Numbered from the stretch's first letter, positions 1-8,463 are shown. The stretch is 64,000 nucleotides of DNA from Vibrio genomosp. F10 str. ZF-129 (GCF_000287055.2 NZ_AJYQ02000030.1:1-64000); one strand, 5' to 3'. The notes: generated by a model not told the origin, from the letters alone. Made by a program: numbers and translations.

Positions 1-510
1 CCCTCTATTTGTTGAACATGAGACTATCATCACCTCTGCTGGAGTAGCAGCTTCACTCGATTGCTGTCTGCACATAGTGCGCCGTTTGTGTAGTAGTGAG
101 CTTGCGAATGATCTCGCTCGTAAGATGGTGACTGCACCATCTCGTAATGGTGGGCAGCAACAATACATACCAGCACCAGTCAACATAAAACCCCTCACAG
201 AGACAAGTATTAACCTTGTGATTGAGCAGGTTGAGCAGAGTCTCATTCACTAGATGAACTCGCTGAGCGCTGTGCGATGAGTAAACGTACCTTTACACGC
301 CAGTTTAAATCCACCTATGGTTGTACATTTGGTGAATGGCTGCAAAATCGACGTTTGGTGTTTAGCCAACGTCTATTAGAAACCACGAAACTATCGATAC
401 CTCAAGTTGCAGAGCAAGCGGGTTTTGGCTCTGACAGTGTATTTAGAAAGCACTTTAAATCTGCTTTTCATGTATCGCCGGTTCAGTGGCGCACGACTTT
501 CAAGCAATAG
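1..510 (+). pseudogene. GlxA-type AraC-family regulator, frameshifted and 5'-partial
   Basis: The segment encodes the C-terminal part of a DJ-1/PfpI plus AraC transcriptional regulator (GlxA family). From base 2 the frame reads PLFVEHETIITSAGVAASLD, which matches the end of the DJ-1/PfpI-like domain, and runs to a TAG at 251-253. The AraC helix-turn-helix part (LDELAERCAMSKRTFTRQF and onward, ending VQWRTTFKQ) is in the next frame and runs to the stop at 508-510. The two halves join smoothly if one base is lost or two are gained around 241-253. Either the gene is broken or there is a base-calling error. The 5' part lies outside the window. A separate 77-residue protein from the ATG at 277 could be made but would lack the ligand-sensing domain. 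Confidence 0.75.
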
Positions 511-728
511 AATTCATTTCATTGAGGGCATTTTTGCGTTACATGCTACCGCCAGCATACCTTTGGACATAATGTGCTAGGCCTATTGAACTAAAACATT
601 TCTATCGGATTAGGAAAAGTATTCTTCATACTCTCCTTCAAACTTTTCCATCGACATTTTTTTTACATTGCTGCTGCGATACTGGCCATCAACCAATACC
701 AATAAACTAACTATTAGGCCTATTGTTG

Positions 729-2366
729 ATGACAAGTTTAAAAATTCTGCCTTCTCGTCGAATTCCAATGAGTATGACTACCCTCATTGTATTGTGTGCT
801 GTGTATTTTGGTACGGTGATGAATTATCCCGTTCTCAAAACAATTTTTCATCTCAGTGCTGATGTTTCCAACCCATTTTTTGCGTACACTGCGCCTATAC
901 TGCTCACTTGCGCATTCATCATCATTTTTTCACTTTTTGCATGGCCTTATTTCTTTAAGCCATTCATGTTTTTCGTCGTACTCACGTCAGCGGCAGCCTT
1001 GTACGCCGAAATAAATTTCCAAACACTGTTTGATTCCACGATGATGGAGAGTGTTTTCGAAACCAATTCATCCGAAATCTCTTTTTACTTCAACATTACT
1101 ACGGTGCTCTATTTGTTAGGTTTTGGTTTTCTACCTTGTGTTTTTTTAGCATTTGTTCGCATCACTCCTCATCGCACATGGATGAAAGCCGTCATTTCAC
1201 GAGTGAGTCTTGTTTTCGTTGCCATTGTAGGAATCGGCCTCATTGCAGAGACTTGTTACAAAGACTATGCATCTGTCGGTCGTAACAACCACTATTTAAA
1301 TAAAATGATTATTCCGGCACACATTTATAATGGCGCAAAATATTTAAAGAAAACGTATTTAGAAACTAAACTGGAATATCAAACTATTGGTGCCGATGCT
1401 CAAATGGCGGCAGCACCTAATGGTAAACCAACTCTTATGGTTATCGTTTTAGGAGAAACCGCCCGTGCTATGAACTTCGCTTACAATGGCTACGAACGTG
1501 ACACGAATCCTTACACGAAAAATATGGGCTTAATCGCATTTCAGGATGTGTCTTCATGTGGTACTTATACCGCACTCTCTGTGCCGTGCATGTTCTCCAA
1601 TATGACTAGAGGTTCCTATGATAAACCTCGTGCAGCAGCACAAGATAATGCTCTGGATGTCCTTCAACACGCTGGCGTCGACATATTGTGGATAGATAAC
1701 GATGGTGGTGATAAAGGCGTAGCTAAGAATCTGACATACAACACTATTAACTCTTCATTAAAAAATGAGGACTGTAACGGTTCAACGTGTTTTGATGTCG
1801 CGATGCTAAAAGATGCCAAAACTTTTATCGACAATGGCTCTCACAACAAATTACTCGTATTACATACGATTGGCAGCCATGGTCCGACATACTGGCAACG
1901 ATATCCGGATGCTCAAGCGCCATTCCAACCTGCTTGTAACAGAAGTGATATAGAAAACTGCGATGACAAACAGATTGTGAACGTATACGACAATACTCTG
2001 GTTTACACCGACTATGTGCTGGCACAGGTTATCGAAGAATTGAAAAGCGTTTCAAGTGACTACAATGTCATGATGACATACATTTCAGATCATGGTGAAT
2101 CGTTAGGTGAGAGCGGCCTTTATCTTCATGGCACTCCATATCCAATTGCACCAAAAGAGCAGACTCATGTTCCTTGGTTAATGTGGATGCCAGATCAATA
2201 CGCTGAGCAAAAAGGCATTAACAAGAAGTGTCTGGAGGCGAAAGCACAAAACAGTAGCCTATCACACGACAACTTATTTCATAGCTTACTGGGTTTATAT
2301 GGCGTTGATACGAAAGCCCACGATTCAGAATTGGATATAACGCAAAGCTGTCAGTCTATCTCTTAG
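729..2366 (+). CDS. eptA: lipid A phosphoethanolamine transferase (EptA/PmrC/MCR family)
   Basis: Inner-membrane enzyme that transfers phosphoethanolamine from phosphatidylethanolamine to lipid A, lowering surface negative charge and cationic peptide binding. The 545-residue protein has about five N-terminal membrane segments (within residues 15-175) and a periplasmic sulfatase-fold domain. Visible motifs are LGETARAMNFAYNGY, the nucleophile region SCGTYTALSVPCMFS with the family catalytic Thr, ISDHGESLGE and SHDNLFHSLLGL, which supply metal ligands. Length fits the family (about 540). I chose the ATG at 729, with AGG about 9 bases upstream; a TTG at 723 and an ATG at 768 are alternatives. 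dgkA follows 24 bases later, and the CarRS/VprAB-like two-component genes lie just beyond, consistent with an envelope-remodelling module. Confidence 0.92.
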   Translation: MTSLKILPSRRIPMSMTTLIVLCAVYFGTVMNYPVLKTIFHLSADVSNPFFAYTAPILLTCAFIIIFSLFAWPYFFKPFMFFVVLTSAAALYAEINFQTLFDSTMMESVFETNSSEISFYFNITTVLYLLGFGFLPCVFLAFVRITPHRTWMKAVISRVSLVFVAIVGIGLIAETCYKDYASVGRNNHYLNKMIIPAHIYNGAKYLKKTYLETKLEYQTIGADAQMAAAPNGKPTLMVIVLGETARAMNFAYNGYERDTNPYTKNMGLIAFQDVSSCGTYTALSVPCMFSNMTRGSYDKPRAAAQDNALDVLQHAGVDILWIDNDGGDKGVAKNLTYNTINSSLKNEDCNGSTCFDVAMLKDAKTFIDNGSHNKLLVLHTIGSHGPTYWQRYPDAQAPFQPACNRSDIENCDDKQIVNVYDNTLVYTDYVLAQVIEELKSVSSDYNVMMTYISDHGESLGESGLYLHGTPYPIAPKEQTHVPWLMWMPDQYAEQKGINKKCLEAKAQNSSLSHDNLFHSLLGLYGVDTKAHDSELDITQSCQSIS

Positions 2367-2390
2367 CAATCATTCAAGAGTGTTTATAAA

Positions 2391-2765
2391 ATGCAACAAG
2401 AAGTAATCATAAAACGAACGGGTATTCATCGTATCTTTTATACCTTCATTCATAGTTTTAATGGGTTTAAGTGGATCTGTAAAAATGAGACCGCTTTTCA
2501 ACAAGAGCTGATGTTATTCATACCACTAACGGTATTCGCATTCTGGCTGAATTTACCAATAGTTCACACCCTAATGGTAATGCTGAGTATGGTGTTTGTT
2601 TTATTTGCGGAAATGGTCAACACCGCAATCGAGGCAGTCGTAGATAGAGTAAGTTTGGACTATCACGAGTTATCTGGCGTGGCTAAAAACATTGGCTCTG
2701 CTATCGTTCTCCTTAGCATGGTCTGCTCGCTTACAGTTTGGGGGACAGTATTGTATCTACGGTGA
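2391..2765 (+). CDS. dgkA: diacylglycerol kinase (prokaryotic DgkA)
   Basis: Small integral membrane kinase that phosphorylates diacylglycerol to phosphatidic acid. It recycles the diacylglycerol released when EptA strips phosphoethanolamine from phosphatidylethanolamine, which explains its place directly after eptA. The 124-residue protein has three predicted membrane helices and the family signature EMVNTAIEAVVDR around residues 71-83, containing the catalytic Glu and the Asn/Glu metal ligands. The N-terminal TGIHRIFYTFIHSFNGFKW is the usual amphipathic entry helix. The gap to eptA is 24 bases and a strong hairpin follows the stop, so eptA-dgkA is probably one transcript. Confidence 0.95.
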   Translation: MQQEVIIKRTGIHRIFYTFIHSFNGFKWICKNETAFQQELMLFIPLTVFAFWLNLPIVHTLMVMLSMVFVLFAEMVNTAIEAVVDRVSLDYHELSGVAKNIGSAIVLLSMVCSLTVWGTVLYLR

Positions 2766-2816
2766 AAAAGTCCTCTGTCTAAATACTGGTATTCGAACCG
2801 TCATTTTATTAGAAAT

Positions 2817-2852
2817 AACAGCGCCGGATTAATTTATTCGGCGCTGTTGTTT
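2817..2852 (+). terminator. rho-independent terminator after eptA-dgkA
   Basis: A perfect 10-bp stem (AACAGCGCCG at 2817-2826 pairing with CGGCGCTGTT at 2839-2848) with a 12-base loop and a short T-rich tail. It sits 51 bases after the dgkA stop. Confidence 0.8.
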
Positions 2853-3040
2853 GACATCACCTATCATCGTACCCCATTGTTCATTTCTGCTAGCCATGTT
2901 TTGTTACACAGAAGCGGGTCAAGTTATTGTATAGTTCGAGATAACAGACATACCTCTAATCTGGCGGTATTGATGGCTGGCTTGTATAGCGCTCAAATTG
3001 ATGTGATATAAAAAATAAGATAAGTAATGTAAGCGTGAAG

Positions 3041-3715
3041 ATGAAAAAAATATTATTGGTTGAAGACAATCGGGAAATTGTCGGCATTTTATTTGATTAC
3101 TTCGAGAGTGAAGGAATGGTTATCGATTATGCAGACAATGGCGAGCTAGGGTTAAAACTGGCTTTGGAAAACACCTTTGACGTGATTATTCTCGACCTAA
3201 TGCTTCCTCGTATGAGTGGTTTGACTGTCTGTGAAAAACTCAGAGAAGCTGGAAACGTCACTCCTATCCTTATGCTTACTGCACTTGATAGCCGGGAAGA
3301 TATGCTAAGTGGATTTAAGTATGGTGCCGATGAGTATGTAACGAAGCCTTTTGACCTCGAAATACTTGAAGCTCGTCTGCTTGCGCTGATAAAACGTTAT
3401 CGAAGAAATGTTACGGATACTTGGCTTGAATTTGGTAGCTTGCACATAGATCAAAAAACACATCAGGCGTATCGTGATGGAATCCGATTAACTTTAAACC
3501 CAACCACTTACGCCATCTTAGAACTGCTTTGTCAACGTGCCCCTGACGTGGTGGCAAGAGACGAAGTTATTAATATGCTTTGGCAAGACAATGAACCGGA
3601 TACGGACATATTACGTAGCCACATCTACAACCTTCGTAACCAGTTAGATAAGCCATTCTCGTCTCCTATGCTAGTTACCGTGCCCAAGATAGGCTTTCGT
3701 CTGGAGAATCTATAA
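3041..3715 (+). CDS. OmpR-family response regulator, CarR/VprA-like
   Basis: Response regulator with an N-terminal receiver domain (residues 1-115) and a C-terminal winged helix (about 125-224). Receiver landmarks are LLVEDN (acidic pocket), ILDLMLPRM (phospho-acceptor Asp near residue 52) and the VTKPFD lysine. The DNA-binding domain has LNPTTYAILELLCQ and the recognition helix region RSHIYNLRNQLD. The sequence resembles CarR/VprA of Vibrio cholerae, which controls lipid A modification and polymyxin resistance, as I recall the family; the eptA-dgkA neighbours fit that. The GTG at 3035 is a possible alternative start. The stop overlaps the start of the kinase gene by one base (TAATG), indicating translational coupling. 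Confidence 0.88.
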   Translation: MKKILLVEDNREIVGILFDYFESEGMVIDYADNGELGLKLALENTFDVIILDLMLPRMSGLTVCEKLREAGNVTPILMLTALDSREDMLSGFKYGADEYVTKPFDLEILEARLLALIKRYRRNVTDTWLEFGSLHIDQKTHQAYRDGIRLTLNPTTYAILELLCQRAPDVVARDEVINMLWQDNEPDTDILRSHIYNLRNQLDKPFSSPMLVTVPKIGFRLENL

Positions 3716-4980
3716 TGCGCAAAACCAGTTTATCCAGCGCTCGAACGCTAACCAGTCAGTTAGCCATATTTTTTACGTCAGTCGCACTCATTATGGGCTT
3801 GGCGAGCTATATCATCTTCTATGCGGCCTTACACTGGTCAGAAGATAAGGTAGGAGAGCGACGAATTGAAATCGACAAGAATGAAGCTATACAGCGCTTT
3901 ATGAATGGAGAAAATGGTGAAATTGCCATTGATGTTTTAACTCACGCGTATGATGACATCAACTTAATTCCAACTAGCTATCATCATTATTTAAAAGATA
4001 AGGATGAATTCGTAGGTGAAGTAGGTATCGGAACCGAGTCACGAATGCTCTACTTAGGCCATTATCTGAAAGATGGATCTAAGAAGCCAGTCATTTTGCT
4101 GTCTGATATTAATCAGATAGAGTTCGGTCCATACGAAACCGTGTTTGCTAGCGTAATCGTCATTACCAGTATTGCCGGACTGCTTGTTATTTTTGGTACA
4201 TTATTATCTCGTTTGTCTCAACATCTCATTGCGCCCCTGAATGATTTAACCAATCAATTGACCGAACAAAGTGGCAACTCTGCCCATGTATTTGATATTC
4301 CAGCGGGGGGAGCACAGGAATTCCGAATATTAGCAAACCAGCTCAATACCGATCGACGAGAAATTCATAGTCTAATAAAGCGTGAACAAGCCTTTGCCCG
4401 CTATGCCAGTCATGAGCTAAGAACGCCGTTAACTATTGTAAAAGGAGCAAGCAAACTCTTAGAGCGCGATAGTTCAACTGAATTCCAAAAGCGTCAGATT
4501 TTACGAATTAATGAAGCGACCACCCAAATGAGCACGATGGTAGACGCCCTATTAGGGCTGGTGCGATATGAACGTAGTCAAGATGACGCTGTAACCAGAG
4601 AAGTCAGCCAATCGGAATTTCAAACAATCATTAACAACAATAGCCCTCAAGCCAATGACAAAAATCTTGAAATCGAACTACTTTTTCATAGTTCTCCCAA
4701 ATTAAAAGCTGCACCAGCAGTACTTAATATGGTAGTGGGGAATTTAATTAGAAATGCCATCGCGGCATCAGAAGAGGGTAAAGTCACACTTAACGTCTCT
4801 TCTGAATCAATAACAGTAGAGGACAACGGACCTGGTCTTAATAACTCTACGAATGACGAAGGGCATGGTTTAGGTTTAATGATAGTGGAAGCTCTCTGCC
4901 ATCGATATGGCTGGGAGTTTTCGATAAAAAATAGAAAATCTATAGGGTGTATAGCTACAATTGCCGTAAAGACAACCTAA
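3715..4980 (+). CDS. sensor histidine kinase, CarS/VprB-like
   Basis: Membrane histidine kinase of 421 residues and the partner of the preceding response regulator. It has a membrane helix at about residues 17-40, a periplasmic sensor region of roughly 100 residues, a second helix at about 143-165, a HAMP-like linker and a kinase core. The H-box is YASHELRTPLTIVKGA with His233 as phospho-acceptor. The ATPase domain shows the N-box NLIRNAIAAS, the G1 box VEDNGPGLN and the G2 box GHGLGLMIVEAL. The ATG at 3715 uses the last base of the regulator stop codon. By analogy with CarS/VprB it probably senses envelope stress or antimicrobial peptides; the signal itself cannot be read from sequence. Confidence 0.88.
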   Translation: MRKTSLSSARTLTSQLAIFFTSVALIMGLASYIIFYAALHWSEDKVGERRIEIDKNEAIQRFMNGENGEIAIDVLTHAYDDINLIPTSYHHYLKDKDEFVGEVGIGTESRMLYLGHYLKDGSKKPVILLSDINQIEFGPYETVFASVIVITSIAGLLVIFGTLLSRLSQHLIAPLNDLTNQLTEQSGNSAHVFDIPAGGAQEFRILANQLNTDRREIHSLIKREQAFARYASHELRTPLTIVKGASKLLERDSSTEFQKRQILRINEATTQMSTMVDALLGLVRYERSQDDAVTREVSQSEFQTIINNNSPQANDKNLEIELLFHSSPKLKAAPAVLNMVVGNLIRNAIAASEEGKVTLNVSSESITVEDNGPGLNNSTNDEGHGLGLMIVEALCHRYGWEFSIKNRKSIGCIATIAVKTT

Positions 4981-5273
4981 CTAAATGTGCAATTAAGAAC
5001 GGGTAAGTATGAGATATAAAATACAAAACAAAAAGCCATTTAGCCCCGATGTTTACGCCTTAATAGATTACTAGAACTAACTCTGCCAGTAGACTACTTG
5101 CTGTTACAAATATCTTTTCTAACAAACTTTGGGGCAAAAGTTTGCTACAACAAAAGACAGACTACGACAAAAAGCATCGAAAAGTTTCTAACTTTATTGT
5201 TACTTCTTGCTTTGAGTTGGCCTATTGAGTGAAATTGAGTTTTGATCTTTATTGTCAAATCTTTGCTATAGCG
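4981..5273. other. AT-rich non-coding stretch at the left edge of the island
   Basis: No convincing reading frame. It contains the first member (5179-5201) of an imperfect 23-bp direct repeat whose second copy (5301-5323) lies inside the XRE relic; the two differ at three positions. On the minus strand both copies resemble the codons for the VNITLEK segment of the intact XRE regulator at 7645-7857, so this stretch may hold further decayed XRE sequence. Confidence 0.5.
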
Positions 5274-5429
5274 TCACGTAGCAATCAGCCCTGCGTAACA
5301 GAAAAGTTTCAATCTTTGTTGTTCACCGACACCAATATCAGCGATAAGTGCAAGTCTATCTTGTGAAATTTGTTTGTGCTTACGTATTACCCTCAGTTGT
5401 TTACCAAAAGCTGCAGCTAAGTCTTTCAT
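5274..5429 (-). pseudogene. relic of an XRE-family regulator (degraded copy of the 7645-7857 gene)
   Basis: Read from 5429 on the minus strand, the frame begins MKDLAAAFGKQLRVIRKHKQ and continues ISQDRLALIADI, nearly the same as the first 32 residues of the intact regulator at 7645-7857 (MKDLAAEFGMKLRKVRKEKG, ISQDKLALIADI). After that the match breaks: the recognition helix DRSYVGRVERGE is missing and the frame ends at 51 residues. The DNA beyond still resembles codons for VNITLEK but in another frame. The upstream operator and promoter region is also retained (5441-5495). This looks like the residue of an earlier related cassette or of a duplication, in inverted orientation to the intact gene. 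Confidence 0.72.
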
Positions 5430-5440
5430 TTGTCTTCACC

Positions 5441-5495
5441 TAAAGACTATTCTAAGTTGCCGCATACATATCCACGGACTATTATCCTCATTTAA
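5441..5495 (-). promoter_or_regulatory. relic copy of the XRE operator/promoter
   Basis: Minus-strand boxes GGATAATAGTCCGTGG (within 5472-5495) and GCAACTTAGAATAGTC (within 5441-5460) are separated by 11 bases. The intact regulator at 7645 has GGATTATAGTCCGTGG and GCAACTAAGGATAGTT, also 11 bases apart. The spacer itself is less conserved, so the two boxes are probably the bound elements. Confidence 0.55.
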
Positions 5496-5594
5496 GTGTT
5501 ATTCATCGCGGTGCCGATCCAAAATGATTACCTTACCTGCTTCTCTTAAAAAAATTTAGTCATAACTCCGCTGATTTTTTGGATTATCTATTTG

Positions 5595-7007
5595 CTAATT
5601 TTGAAAACGAAATACATCAATAATTTGCTGCCTAAAGTCACCAACGATATCAAAATAGTGGTTGTGAGTTTCAGCGTATTGATTCGTTGGACTTGTTATT
5701 TCTTTCTTTTCTTGGGGAGCTTGTGATGTATCCCATCCTCCCATATCAAGTGATTCTACTGGGCGAGTGTCGCTTGATGATTTTGGCTCACGCTTGTCTG
5801 TAACTGTCGATATGCAACTAGGCACAAAACCACGCAATACGACATTGTGTTCAGGGATCTCTTCATCGATTCGGTGTCCATATTTCATCAAGTTGGGTTC
5901 GGCTAAAATGTATAACCACGCCTCTTGGTTTTGTCCTTCGTTCACTCTCAGTATTCGACCTAATACCTGCCTGAAATAAAGCTCTGTTTTTACTTTGCTT
6001 AGGTGGCAACAGACTTGAAGCCTTGGAATGTCTGTACCTTCGCTGATCATTCCCACGCTAACGATCCAATCAATATCATTGCTTCTGAAATCATTAATAA
6101 TGCCAGATGGGTCATCATGCTTATAAGTAACGACAACCGCTTTCTTGTTAAACTCATTGGAAAGAATCGCGTTTATTCTCATCGCATGTTCAATCGATGA
6201 CGCCACAACTAATCCAGCTGCATTCGGCTTCTGTTCTTGAATAGCTTCTAGTTTTGCTATGCCCAATTTAAGCAGGTACCTCATGCAGGTATCATCGGTG
6301 ATGATGCTTTGATAACGAGCAAAAGGTTCATCGAGGTACTTACTAATCGATGAGAAATGGCGCGATTCGAATTCTCTAGAGGTTGCAGTGATCTGGTCGT
6401 TATCCACCAAAACTATATTGGGTAAGCGACACACTCCATCTTTAACAGCTTGACTTAACCCATAAACATAATCGCATTCAATCTCTGTATTGACGTTGTT
6501 ATAGCGCGATAGGCTAATAGGGGCTTTATCTGAACGCCATGGCGTACCGGTTAATGAAAGAGTGTATCGAGCATGAGATTGAATATGTTCAATGATCACT
6601 TTACCCCACGCATTCGCTTCCACAATGTTTAGCCCTGCGCAGTGGTGAATCTCGTCAAATACCGCCAGTACACGGTGGTTGCGTAGTAGTGTCCAAAAAG
6701 ACTCATCAAGGAATGGCAAACTCTGATAGGTATACGAAGCACCTAGAGCACCGATCACGCCATCAAAGCGGCAATGAAGGCGAGACTGAAAGGTGCGCTC
6801 TAATCCTTGTGATATGGCGATGGAGGGTGAAAAACAGAGCACAAAATCAATATTCTCTTCTTCAAAGAGTCGGGATGCGACTTCTGCAGCCATGATAGAT
6901 TTTCCAGCCCCTGGCGTAGCAAGGCAAAGAAAGTGTTGTTGATCTTGTTGGTAGCGGTTTAAAGCTAACTCTACGCACTCAGATTGCCATTGACGCAAAA
7001 GTGTCAT
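5595..7007 (-). CDS. SF2 DEAD/DEAH-type helicase or translocase, defence-associated
   Basis: The 470-residue protein has superfamily 2 motor motifs in order: Walker A TPGAGKS near residue 30, the DEIH Walker B box in VLAVFDEIHHCAG near 115, motif III LTGTPWRSD near 155, and the motif V-VI region SEGTDIPRL and YFRQVLGRILR near 320-350. It is of the type found in restriction-like and DNA-repair translocases, but no nuclease or methylase domain is visible. The last 90 residues are low-complexity and lack a recognisable domain. The start ATG overlaps the stop of the preceding 179-residue gene by four bases (ATGA), so the pair is one operon, with an XRE regulator transcribed divergently. Its exact function is unknown; a role in defence is inferred from context. 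Confidence 0.8.
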   Translation of the reverse strand: MTLLRQWQSECVELALNRYQQDQQHFLCLATPGAGKSIMAAEVASRLFEEENIDFVLCFSPSIAISQGLERTFQSRLHCRFDGVIGALGASYTYQSLPFLDESFWTLLRNHRVLAVFDEIHHCAGLNIVEANAWGKVIIEHIQSHARYTLSLTGTPWRSDKAPISLSRYNNVNTEIECDYVYGLSQAVKDGVCRLPNIVLVDNDQITATSREFESRHFSSISKYLDEPFARYQSIITDDTCMRYLLKLGIAKLEAIQEQKPNAAGLVVASSIEHAMRINAILSNEFNKKAVVVTYKHDDPSGIINDFRSNDIDWIVSVGMISEGTDIPRLQVCCHLSKVKTELYFRQVLGRILRVNEGQNQEAWLYILAEPNLMKYGHRIDEEIPEHNVVLRGFVPSCISTVTDKREPKSSSDTRPVESLDMGGWDTSQAPQEKKEITSPTNQYAETHNHYFDIVGDFRQQIIDVFRFQN

Positions 7008-7543
7008 GACAAACTTAGTGCCATTTTGATAGCTCGTATTTCACCGACCAGCTTTGAGCTCTGCATTTTAGTTTTACGCCTTACATCATGAAGGCTCTCT
7101 TTTAGATGGGGGAACTCTGAACTAAGGCCCTGGTAGGTTTCAAACTCATGTAAGCATGCCAAGAAGTCACTTTCACACTGTTCGAGCCTTTCTTGAAGTA
7201 TGGTTTTAGGAAACGCTCGCTTGTTTTCACAAGATATATCGCTCCCGCTTAGACTAATAGTTTGATCATCCCCAGTGATCTCCCATGATGTTTGGGAAAA
7301 TCGAACGGTCTTTTGGTACGTGGTTTTCTGGCATCCATCAATGGCTACTTTATTGAGTAGCTGTTTATTCACTAGGCGTAAGATGTGTCGGTATACAAAA
7401 CGTCTTGCTGTTACTTTATCGATCTGAGATTCAGAAAGTGCCATGAAACGGTCTCTAAGTTCTAACACTGAAAAATCATCAAGTTGCTCTTCAACGAGTA
7501 TTTGATAAAGCGGCTGAATTAAGGTGATTGGCTTGCTTGACAT
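7004..7543 (-). CDS. hypothetical coiled-coil protein, helicase partner
   Basis: A 179-residue protein I do not recognise. The N-terminal 75 residues are helical and could be a winged helix (SVLELRDRFMALSESQI, then ARRFVYRHILRLVNKQLL), followed by a short beta-rich stretch. The last 60 residues (ILQERLEQCESDF to GEIRAIKMAL) look like a coiled coil. It precedes the helicase with a 4-base ATGA overlap, so the two are translationally coupled and probably act together. The start ATG at 7543 is 101 bases from the divergent XRE gene, with the shared operator in between. Confidence 0.7.
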   Translation of the reverse strand: MSSKPITLIQPLYQILVEEQLDDFSVLELRDRFMALSESQIDKVTARRFVYRHILRLVNKQLLNKVAIDGCQKTTYQKTVRFSQTSWEITGDDQTISLSGSDISCENKRAFPKTILQERLEQCESDFLACLHEFETYQGLSSEFPHLKESLHDVRRKTKMQSSKLVGEIRAIKMALSLS

Positions 7544-7571
7544 TTAGTTGACCAGAATTTCGAGTTAGATT

Positions 7572-7626
7572 TTAAATGCGGATTATAGTCCGTGGCTTTA
7601 TATACCGCAACTAAGGATAGTTTTCG
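7572..7626 (+). promoter_or_regulatory. candidate autoregulatory operator of the XRE regulator
   Basis: Two boxes, GGATTATAGTCC (7580-7591, near-palindromic) and ACTAAGGATAGT (7610-7621), lie in the divergent interval between the 179-residue gene and the XRE gene. Both boxes and their 11-base spacing recur at the relic XRE copy at 5441-5495. Conservation of boxes but not of the spacer supports protein binding. Assignment to the XRE protein is inference. Confidence 0.5.
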
Positions 7627-7644
7627 TTTTTACTTGGACTGAAA

Positions 7645-7857
7645 ATGAAAGACTTAGCGGCTGAATTTGGAATGAAATTACGTAAAGTGCGCAAAGAAAA
7701 AGGCATATCTCAAGATAAGCTCGCACTGATTGCCGACATCGACAGAAGCTATGTTGGCCGTGTTGAACGTGGAGAAGTGAACATCACGCTAGAAAAAGTC
7801 TACGGTTTAGCGCAAGCTTTAGAATGCAATGTAGCAGAGTTACTGCCTGCTGCTTAG
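7645..7857 (+). CDS. XRE-family (Cro/C1-type) transcriptional regulator
   Basis: A 70-residue single-domain helix-turn-helix protein. Helices 2 and 3 are ISQDKLALIADIDRSYVGRV, followed by ERGEVNITLEKVYGLAQAL, which is typical of restriction-modification controller proteins and phage-type repressors. The length is normal for such regulators. It is transcribed away from the coiled-coil/helicase operon, with the conserved boxes in the 101-base interval, so it probably represses or times expression of that operon and itself. A decayed second copy is at 5274-5429. Confidence 0.88.
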   Translation: MKDLAAEFGMKLRKVRKEKGISQDKLALIADIDRSYVGRVERGEVNITLEKVYGLAQALECNVAELLPAA

Positions 7858-8018
7858 CTGCTCGAAATGTTCGGTCTGAATAGTAACTGATTTATCTAGA
7901 TAACGTTACAGTTGGCATTTTCTCAATCGAAAATGCCCCGAAGTTTGTTACGACTCACATATGAACGCGGCAAGTTTGAGGGGAGCTCAGTTAGCCTTTC
8001 AACCACCCAGAAACGACA

Positions 8019-8039
8019 AGAGCCACTAGAAGTGGCTCT
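8019..8039. terminator. hairpin downstream of the XRE gene
   Basis: A perfect 9-bp stem (AGAGCCACT with AGTGGCTCT) closes a three-base loop. The tail is only weakly T-rich (ATTACG), so it may be a weak terminator or a structured RNA element. Confidence 0.45.
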
Positions 8040-8350
8040 ATTACGCGCTACCTGCGATCAATACTCAATGAGCGGAAGAGAACAGGGCTATCGAATGTCC
8101 TCGGTGGGCTGCTTTGCAATTACGCCAAGTTCAAATTGATGCTATTACTTCTGGCCAGACAGTAAATAGCAGCTCAATGAAAAAGCAGAGATACCCGAGG
8201 CTCTCAGGAATAGTTTACAGCCGTGAACCAAATGGAACAAGCTTACTTTTGCCCCATTCCTGCTTAGAACATAAAATCATTCATATACTGTTAATCGGAT
8301 TTTCCCTACAAAAAGTAATTTGAACGGTCGGGTCTATCGTTCTATAACGA

Positions 8351-8386
8351 GTGCCAGTGAGAAGAATAACGCTCACTGGCGCTTTT
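8351..8386. terminator. rho-independent terminator-like hairpin
   Basis: The stem GTGCCAGTGAG (8351-8361) pairs with CTCACTGGCGC (8372-8382) with one G-U pair, followed by TTTT on the plus strand. It sits about 80 bases from the 3' end of the minus-strand viperin operon, but the T-run suits plus-strand transcription better. Confidence 0.6.
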
Positions 8387-8463
8387 GGTAGTATTTTGTG
8401 AAGAACGCTAATTAATATGTACACATTGAGAACTTTTTCGTAGGTGTAGAGCACTTTTACGAA

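Larger units (their letters stand above)
7858..8463. other. 606-base gene-poor stretch with two hairpins
   Basis: Open frames here (for instance 7912-8139 and 8114-8323 on the plus strand) lack ribosome sites and protein-like composition, so I do not call genes. The stretch holds a hairpin at 8019-8039 and a terminator-like hairpin at 8351-8386. It separates the helicase/XRE cassette from the viperin operon. Confidence 0.5.

Noticed and set aside
7912..8323. Two overlapping plus-strand frames in the helicase-viperin gap
   Set aside because: No ribosome sites, no protein-like composition, and hairpins run through them.
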